The position numbers and the translations under genes were made by a program. The notes beneath the pieces are model-generated. The model searched no databases. It was not told the DNA's origin and was given only the letters and a program-made list of their open reading frames with translations. Source: Frankiales bacterium (GTDB lineage Bacteria > Actinomycetota > Actinomycetes > Mycobacteriales > SCTD01). From it: 8,216 nucleotides of DNA. Where the stretch lies: NCBI GenBank assembly GCA_025966295.1, contig JAOPVD010000288.1, forward strand, positions 1-8,216, given 5' to 3'. Shown one piece after another: positions 4,892 to 8,216 of this stretch. The stretch's first letter is position 1; every line of letters begins with the position of its first letter.

Positions 4892-5416
4892 ATGGGCATC
4901 CACCGCCTCAACCACGCCGTCCTCTACGTGCGCGACGTCGACAAGAGCGTCGCCTTCTACTCCGGCGTGCTGGGCTTCCGGACCAAGACGGCCTTCCCGG
5001 GCGCCGCCTTCCTGCAGGCTCCCGGCAGCACCAACGACCATGACCTCGGGCTGTTCGAGGTCGGCAGCACCGCCGCCGCCAGCCCGGCGGGCCGCGGGGC
5101 CGTCGGGATGTACCACCTGGCCTGGGAGGTCGAGACCCTCGACGACCTCGAGGAGCACCTGCACCGGCTCGCCGCCGCGAACGCGCTCGTGGGCATGAGC
5201 GACCACGGCACCACCAAGTCGCTGTACGCCAAGGACCCCGACGGCCTCGAGTTCGAGGTGGTGTGGCTCATCCCCGCGCACCTGCTCACCGACGACGCGG
5301 CCGACAACGACCCGCGCCCGAAGCCGCTCGACCTGGCCAAGGAGAAGGCCCGCTACGGCGGCGGCACCCGCGGCGGCGTCGGCATCAGCATCCCCGTCGG
5401 GGTCAGTGCCCCGTAG
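4892..5416 (+). CDS. VOC-superfamily metalloenzyme (glyoxalase / extradiol dioxygenase-like)
   Basis: A 174-aa soluble protein. ATG at 4892 follows GGGAG with six bases between. An in-frame GTG at 4862 would add ten residues without a ribosome site. Two beta-alpha-beta-beta-beta modules are visible: MGIHRLNHAVLYVRD with FYSGVLGFR (module 1, 1-60) and MYHLAWEVETLDDLEEHL to DPDGLEFEVVW (module 2, 72-126). Candidate metal ligands are His8, Glu56, His75 and Glu122, close in position to the four ligands of E. coli glyoxalase I (His5, Glu56, His74, Glu122). The H-L-A-W-E-V, D-H-G and Y-A-K-D-P-D-G pattern instead recalls catechol 2,3-dioxygenase-like members, so the reaction cannot be told. About 45 extra C-terminal residues with a GGGTRGG stretch extend beyond the domain. 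It precedes the DUF2855 gene by 38 bases. Confidence 0.9.
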   Translation: MGIHRLNHAVLYVRDVDKSVAFYSGVLGFRTKTAFPGAAFLQAPGSTNDHDLGLFEVGSTAAASPAGRGAVGMYHLAWEVETLDDLEEHLHRLAAANALVGMSDHGTTKSLYAKDPDGLEFEVVWLIPAHLLTDDAADNDPRPKPLDLAKEKARYGGGTRGGVGISIPVGVSAP

Positions 5417-5442
5417 GGGTTCTGCCCCGACCGGCACGCGAG

Positions 5443-5448
5443 TACGGT
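5443..5448 (+). promoter_or_regulatory. Candidate -10 box for a leaderless DUF2855-gene transcript
   Basis: TACGGT fits TANNNT and is followed by six bases (CCGGCC) and the ATG at 5455, the same geometry as at mtnP. TTCTGC (5420-5425) lies 17 bases upstream but is a poor -35 box. No Shine-Dalgarno precedes the ATG, which favours a leaderless start, or a separate promoter within a longer VOC transcript. Confidence 0.5.
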
Positions 5449-5454
5449 CCGGCC

Positions 5455-6528
5455 ATGGCCTGGGACCTGCTCGTCGACCGCGCTGACCTCGCCCGGACCG
5501 AGCTGGTCGAGGTGCCGACCCCCCGGATCGGGGCCGGCCAGGCGCTGCTGAAGGTCGACCGCGTCGGGATGACCGCCAACAACGTCACCTACGCGGTGTT
5601 CGGCGACGCCATGAGGTACTGGGACTTCTTCCCGGCCGAGGCGCCCTGGGGCCGGGTCCCGCTGTGGGGCTTCGGCGTCGTGGAGCACAGCGCCGTCCCG
5701 GGGCTGGCGGAGGGCACCCGGCTGTACGGCTACTACCCGACCGGCAGCCACCTCGTCGTCGAGCCGACGAAGCTCGACGCCCGCGGCTTCCGGGACGCCT
5801 CGGCCCACCGGCAGCACCTGCCGACGCCGTACAACGGGCTCACCACGACCGGCGAGGACCCGGCCTACGAGGCGGCCCGGGAGGACCTGCAGGTCCTGTA
5901 CCGGCCGCTGTTCCTGACCAGCTTCATGCTGGCCGACTTCCTCACCGACAACGACCTGTTCGGCGCCGGCACGGCGGTGATCAGCAGCGCCTCCAGCAAG
6001 ACGGCGTACGGCGCCGCGTTCCTGCTCCAGGGCCGGACCCGCACCGTCGGGCTGACCAGCGAGGCCAACGTCGGGTTCACCGAGTCGCTCGGCTGCTACG
6101 ACCAGGTCCTGACCTACGACGAGGTCGGGCAGCTGCCGACCAGCCGGACGGTGTACATCGACGTCGCCGGCAACGCGGGCGTCCGGCGGGCCGTCCACGA
6201 GCACCTCGGCGAGGCGCTCGTGCACAGCGCCGTGGTCGGGGCCGCGCACCACACCGCCGAGCCGGACCTGGGCGGCGGCGCCGGGTCGCTGCCGGGGGCG
6301 CGGCCGACCTTCTTCTTCGCCCCGGACCAGATGCGCAAGCGGTACGCCGACTGGGGGCCGGCCGGCGTCGAGCGGGAGCACGCCGCGGCCTGGCGGCGCT
6401 TCGCGCCGGTCGTGGAGGGCTGGGTCGAGGTCATCCTCGGCACCGGGCCGGAGGCGCTGCAGGCCGACTGGCTCGAGACGCTGGCCGGCCAGACCCGGCC
6501 GCGCACCGGCCACGTGGTGCAGCTGTGA
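5455..6528 (+). CDS. DUF2855 family protein (MDR-reductase-like fold)
   Basis: A 357-aa soluble protein. The N-terminal part (1-110) has a GroES-like layout of alcohol dehydrogenase/quinone reductase (MDR) proteins, with KVDRVGMTANNVTYAVFG (33-50) and WGFGVVEHS (71-79). The middle contains ISSASSKTAYGAAFLLQG (176-193), TVGLTSEANVGFTESLGCYD (197-216) and YIDVAGNAGVRR (234-245). These resemble the nucleotide-binding half of MDR enzymes and are hallmarks of DUF2855. The classic G-x-G-x-x-G is replaced by S-A-S-S-K-T. No catalytic zinc ligands are evident. No biochemical function is established for the family; NAD(P)H- or other cofactor-dependent reduction is inference. Its stop overlaps the ATG of the Ddn-like gene by one base (TGATG), which implies translational coupling and a shared task. 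The start is fixed by the conserved MAWDLLVDRADL beginning and the -10 box. Confidence 0.88.
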   Translation: MAWDLLVDRADLARTELVEVPTPRIGAGQALLKVDRVGMTANNVTYAVFGDAMRYWDFFPAEAPWGRVPLWGFGVVEHSAVPGLAEGTRLYGYYPTGSHLVVEPTKLDARGFRDASAHRQHLPTPYNGLTTTGEDPAYEAAREDLQVLYRPLFLTSFMLADFLTDNDLFGAGTAVISSASSKTAYGAAFLLQGRTRTVGLTSEANVGFTESLGCYDQVLTYDEVGQLPTSRTVYIDVAGNAGVRRAVHEHLGEALVHSAVVGAAHHTAEPDLGGGAGSLPGARPTFFFAPDQMRKRYADWGPAGVEREHAAAWRRFAPVVEGWVEVILGTGPEALQADWLETLAGQTRPRTGHVVQL

Positions 6529-6926
6529 TGGCCTACAACAAGCCCGGCTTCGTCGTCCGGAAGGTCGTCAACCGGCTCGCCCTGCGCTTCGGCCTGGGCC
6601 AGTCGGTGGAGCTGGTGGTCACCCGACGCACCTCCGGGGAGCCGCAGCGGCTGCCGGTGACGCCGCTCGACCTCGACGGCACCCGATACCTGGTGTCGGT
6701 GCGCGGCGACGCCGAGTGGGTCCGCAACCTGGAGGCGGCCGGCCGGCGCGGCGCCCTGGTGGAGAAGGGCGTGCGGCGCGACTTCCTCGCCACCGCCCTG
6801 CCGGTGGAGGAGCGCGGCCCGGTCATCGCCGCCTACCGGGCCAAGGCGGGGCGCGGCGTCGACCCGGTCTGGAACAAGCTCCCCGACGACCAGGACCACC
6901 CGGTCTACGCGCTGGCCTTCGGCTAG
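6528..6926 (+). CDS. Deazaflavin (F420)-dependent nitroreductase family protein (Ddn-like)
   Basis: A 132-aa protein of the split beta-barrel Ddn/FDOR family (PF04075 type). The visible core is LVVTRRTSGEPQRLPVTPL (29-47), then a D-G-x-R-Y-L-V-S sheet (50-57) and RGDAEWVRNLEAAGRRG (59-75). The last is the typical G-x-x-x-x-x-W-x-x-N-L motif of the F420-binding region. Family members use reduced coenzyme F420 to reduce quinones, enones and other activated alkenes, or nitroimidazoles such as pretomanid in M. tuberculosis Ddn. Some bind other flavins or haem. Length is a little under Ddn (about 150 aa). ATG at 6528 shares its A with the upstream stop, so translation is probably coupled to the DUF2855 protein. 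Its stop overlaps the convergent carbonic anhydrase stop by 4 bp (CTAG). Confidence 0.9.
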   Translation: MAYNKPGFVVRKVVNRLALRFGLGQSVELVVTRRTSGEPQRLPVTPLDLDGTRYLVSVRGDAEWVRNLEAAGRRGALVEKGVRRDFLATALPVEERGPVIAAYRAKAGRGVDPVWNKLPDDQDHPVYALAFG

Positions 6927-7417
6927 AGGACCTCGCGGAGCCGGCCGCTGCGCACGTCGTACAGGAAGCCGCCGACCTGGGTGCTCTTGGGCAGGTACGG
7001 CGAGCTCCGCACCCGCTGCACGTCCTGGGCCAGGGACTGGAGCTGGTCGTCCATGAGCTGGAAGTCCAGGCTGCGGGTGTCGACGCCGGAGGCGTCGAAG
7101 ATGGACTGGTGCACCTCGGCGCCGGTGGCGCTGGCCATCTTGCAGTCGGTGTGCTCCACGACCAGGATGCGGTCCACGCCCAGCAGGTGGGTGGCCAGGA
7201 CCAGGGTGCGCAGCACGTCCTCGGTGACCCGACCGCCGGCGTTGCGCATGATCTTGGCGTCGCCCTTGGCCAGCCCCAGCATCTTCAGCGGATCGATGCG
7301 GGAGTCCATGCAGGTCACGACCGCCAGCCCCTTGCCGGCCTGACCCGGCAGGCCCTCGTCCTGGAAGGAGGTGGCGTAGTCGGCGTTGGCGGCAAGCACG
7401 TCGTCGAAAGAACCCAT
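6923..7417 (-). CDS. Beta-carbonic anhydrase (Rv1284/CanA-like)
   Basis: A 164-aa cytosolic zinc enzyme converting CO2 and water to bicarbonate. Zinc ligands are Cys36, His89 and Cys92, with the Asp38-x-Arg40 dyad (CMDSR, 36-40). NAGGRVTEDVLRTLVLA (59-75) and GFLYDVRSGRLREV (150-163) are typical of the short clade that includes M. tuberculosis Rv1284 (163 aa). The residue after the second Cys ligand is Lys (HTDCKM), where most family members have Gly (HTDCGM). ATG at 7417 lies five bases after the cyclo-ligase stop, within a purine-rich run that could serve as ribosome site. A start three codons upstream (7426, MRRM) overlaps that stop and is less likely. It probably forms an operon with the cyclo-ligase, supplying bicarbonate for biosynthesis. 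Confidence 0.95.
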   Translation of the reverse strand: MGSFDDVLAANADYATSFQDEGLPGQAGKGLAVVTCMDSRIDPLKMLGLAKGDAKIMRNAGGRVTEDVLRTLVLATHLLGVDRILVVEHTDCKMASATGAEVHQSIFDASGVDTRSLDFQLMDDQLQSLAQDVQRVRSSPYLPKSTQVGGFLYDVRSGRLREVL

Positions 7418-7422
7418 GCGCC

Positions 7423-7941
7423 TCATCTTCCCGGCAGCCGCACCAGCCCGAGCGAGGGGGTGGCGACCGCGGCCACGGCGACGTCGTGCGGCTCGGCCGG
7501 CAGCTCCTCGACCAGCTCGTCGTCGTGCAGCAGTGCGACCGTCAGCCCGCGCGCCCGGCGCAGCGCCCGGTCGTAGGACCCACCGCCCTTGCCGAGCCGG
7601 TTGCCCCGGCGGTCGACCAGCAGCGCCGGCACCAGCACGAGGTCGCAGCCGGCCACCGCGTCGACGCCCAGCCGCGGGCCGACGGGCTCCTGCAGGCCCC
7701 GCCGCCCGGGCGCCAGCCGACCGTCGTACCGGGCCCAGTCCAGGTCGTCGTCCTCCAGCAGCACGGGCAGCAGCCAGCCCGGGCGGGGCGCGAGCGCCGG
7801 CTCGGCGCCGAACGCCACGTACGACGCGACCTGGGTGGCGGTGGCCAGCAGCGGAGCCAGCACCGCCTCCAGCGCGTCTGACGGGCCGCGCGCCTGCCGG
7901 TCCCGTTGGGCCGTTCGGCGCAGTGCCCGCTTGCTGCCCAT
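7423..7941 (-). CDS. 5-formyltetrahydrofolate cyclo-ligase
   Basis: A 172-aa cytosolic enzyme that uses ATP to turn 5-formyl-THF into 5,10-methenyl-THF, returning the storage form to one-carbon metabolism. The N-terminal MGSKRALRRTAQRDR matches the K-x-x-L-R helix that binds nucleotide in the family. The signature RLGKGGGSYDR (115-125) matches the R-x-G-x-G-x-G-Y-Y-D-R motif with Ser in place of the first Tyr. LVPALLVDRRGNR (103-114 region) is typical. It is on the short side of the family (about 180-200 aa). No Shine-Dalgarno precedes ATG 7941. CATCCT ends six bases upstream and may be a -10 box for a leaderless start. Its relatives in actinobacteria often sit beside FmdB-type genes; here the FmdB gene is about 5 kb away. 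Confidence 0.92.
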   Translation of the reverse strand: MGSKRALRRTAQRDRQARGPSDALEAVLAPLLATATQVASYVAFGAEPALAPRPGWLLPVLLEDDDLDWARYDGRLAPGRRGLQEPVGPRLGVDAVAGCDLVLVPALLVDRRGNRLGKGGGSYDRALRRARGLTVALLHDDELVEELPAEPHDVAVAAVATPSLGLVRLPGR

Positions 7942-7947
7942 CGTGGG

Positions 7948-7953
7948 AGGATG
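7948..7953 (-). promoter_or_regulatory. Candidate -10 box for the cyclo-ligase/carbonic anhydrase operon
   Basis: On the minus strand CATCCT differs from TANNNT only at its first base and ends six bases before the ATG at 7941, the geometry also seen at mtnP and the DUF2855 gene. The same bases read GAGGAT on the plus strand (7947-7952), again a one-mismatch -10 box facing the divergent gene at 7992. One symmetric element could thus drive both directions. Confidence 0.35.
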
Positions 7954-7978
7954 GCAGGTCGGGTGGTCGCACGGAGCC

Positions 7979-7985
7979 GGGGAGG
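7979..7985 (+). promoter_or_regulatory. Strong Shine-Dalgarno deciding the GTG start at 7992
   Basis: GGGGAGG lies six bases before GTG at 7992. It is the only good ribosome site in this gap, and the frame it opens encodes a well-formed signal-anchor. This supports a real gene even though the window ends 75 codons later. Confidence 0.75.
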
Positions 7986-7991
7986 TCGGGG

Positions 7992-8216
7992 GTGACGCTG
8001 CGCTGGCGGCTGACCATCGCCTTCGTGCTCGTGGTCCTCGTGCCGCTGCTGGTCGGCGTCGCTCTGGTGGCCCGGGCGTTCCCGGACGCCATCCAGGCCA
8101 AGCAGAAGGAGGGCGTCCACTCCGCGACCCAGCTCGCCGGGCTGGTGCTGCGTGACTACTGCGACCGGGCCCGGGCCACCGCCGAGGCCGCGGGCCGCGC
8201 CTCGACCTCCACCGGG
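7992..8216 (+). CDS. Membrane-anchored protein, probable sensor, N-terminal fragment
   Basis: Only the first 75 codons are in the window. The product starts VTLRWRLTIAFVLVVLVPLL, a short basic lead followed by one hydrophobic helix (about 8-28). After it comes a polar, helical stretch (ARAFPDAIQAKQKEGVHSA, 29-47, then LVLRDYCDRARATAEAAGRA, 53-72) that should lie outside the membrane. Such an N-terminus is typical of sensor histidine kinases, diguanylate cyclases and other one- or two-helix sensors in actinobacteria, but no catalytic domain is visible, so the class cannot be told. The start is set by the strong ribosome site at 7979-7985. It diverges from the cyclo-ligase gene across 50 bases. 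Confidence 0.75.
   Translation, partial: MTLRWRLTIAFVLVVLVPLLVGVALVARAFPDAIQAKQKEGVHSATQLAGLVLRDYCDRARATAEAAGRASTSTG

Noticed and set aside
5407..5428. CCCC/GGGG runs around the VOC stop codon that could form short hairpins
   Set aside because: Stems are only four pairs with several alternative pairings, overlap the stop codon, and have no T tract. Not distinguishable from chance in this GC content.
5353..6513. A 386-codon open frame antisense to the DUF2855 gene
   Set aside because: The sense strand encodes a recognisable conserved protein. The antisense product is low-complexity, without motif or ribosome site.
6716..7576. A 286-codon plus-strand frame over the carbonic anhydrase
   Set aside because: It is antisense to a protein with all zinc ligands and spans the end of the Ddn-like gene in another frame. 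No family resemblance.
1..8216. Looked for CRISPR repeats, transposase genes, terminal inverted repeats, integrase and toxin-antitoxin pairs
   Set aside because: None seen. The only tandem repeat is the 12-bp coding repeat in the FmdB tail.

Overview
The window is very GC-rich and densely coded, with short gaps and strong G/C bias at third codon positions. It carries an F420-type (Ddn-like) oxidoreductase, a Tat-dependent lipoprotein and several starts that look leaderless. This points to a free-living actinobacterium. My best guess is the Geodermatophilaceae (Blastococcus, Geodermatophilus or Modestobacter type), inferred from gene content and style only. No rRNA, tRNA, CRISPR array, insertion sequence or phage gene is visible, and no gap without a gene exceeds about 210 bases.

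Layout. The left end (1-1131, minus) is a methylthioadenosine phosphorylase gene, overlapping by 4 bp a truncated gene for a CpaB-like SAF-domain membrane protein. A small two-helix membrane protein (1277-1597, plus) converges on a DUF2267 gene (1628-2008, minus). Next is an FmdB-family zinc-ribbon gene (2219-2521, minus). Its promoter region holds a CIRCE-like inverted repeat, the operator of the heat-shock repressor HrcA. Divergent from it is a Tat/lipobox intradiol dioxygenase-like gene (2707-3564, plus). That gene overlaps by 4 bp the end of an unrecognised 67-aa gene (3561-3764, minus), which lies behind a perfect GC hairpin and an RNA 2',3'-cyclic phosphodiesterase gene (3828-4310, minus).

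The centre right is a plus-strand run: a four-helix membrane protein (4403-4837), a VOC metalloenzyme (4892-5416), a DUF2855 reductase-like protein (5455-6528) and a deazaflavin-dependent oxidoreductase (6528-6926). The last two overlap as TGATG and are probably translationally coupled. This run converges, with another 4-bp overlap, on a two-gene minus-strand operon of 5-formyltetrahydrofolate cyclo-ligase and beta-carbonic anhydrase (7941 to 6923). The right edge starts a divergent membrane-anchored protein of probable sensory type, cut off by the window.

How the parts relate. The minus-strand housekeeping genes (cyclo-ligase, FmdB-type, MTA phosphorylase, SAF) resemble a neighbourhood common in actinobacteria. 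Here about 5 kb of mainly plus-strand redox and dioxygenase-type genes lies between the cyclo-ligase and FmdB genes. The strongest regulatory signal is the CIRCE-like operator, which suggests that the FmdB protein is a stress-induced chaperone like mycobacterial Rv0991c (Ruc). The most interesting metabolic unit is the coupled DUF2855-Ddn pair with its VOC neighbour, whose substrate is unknown. I saw no complete new defence or mobile system.
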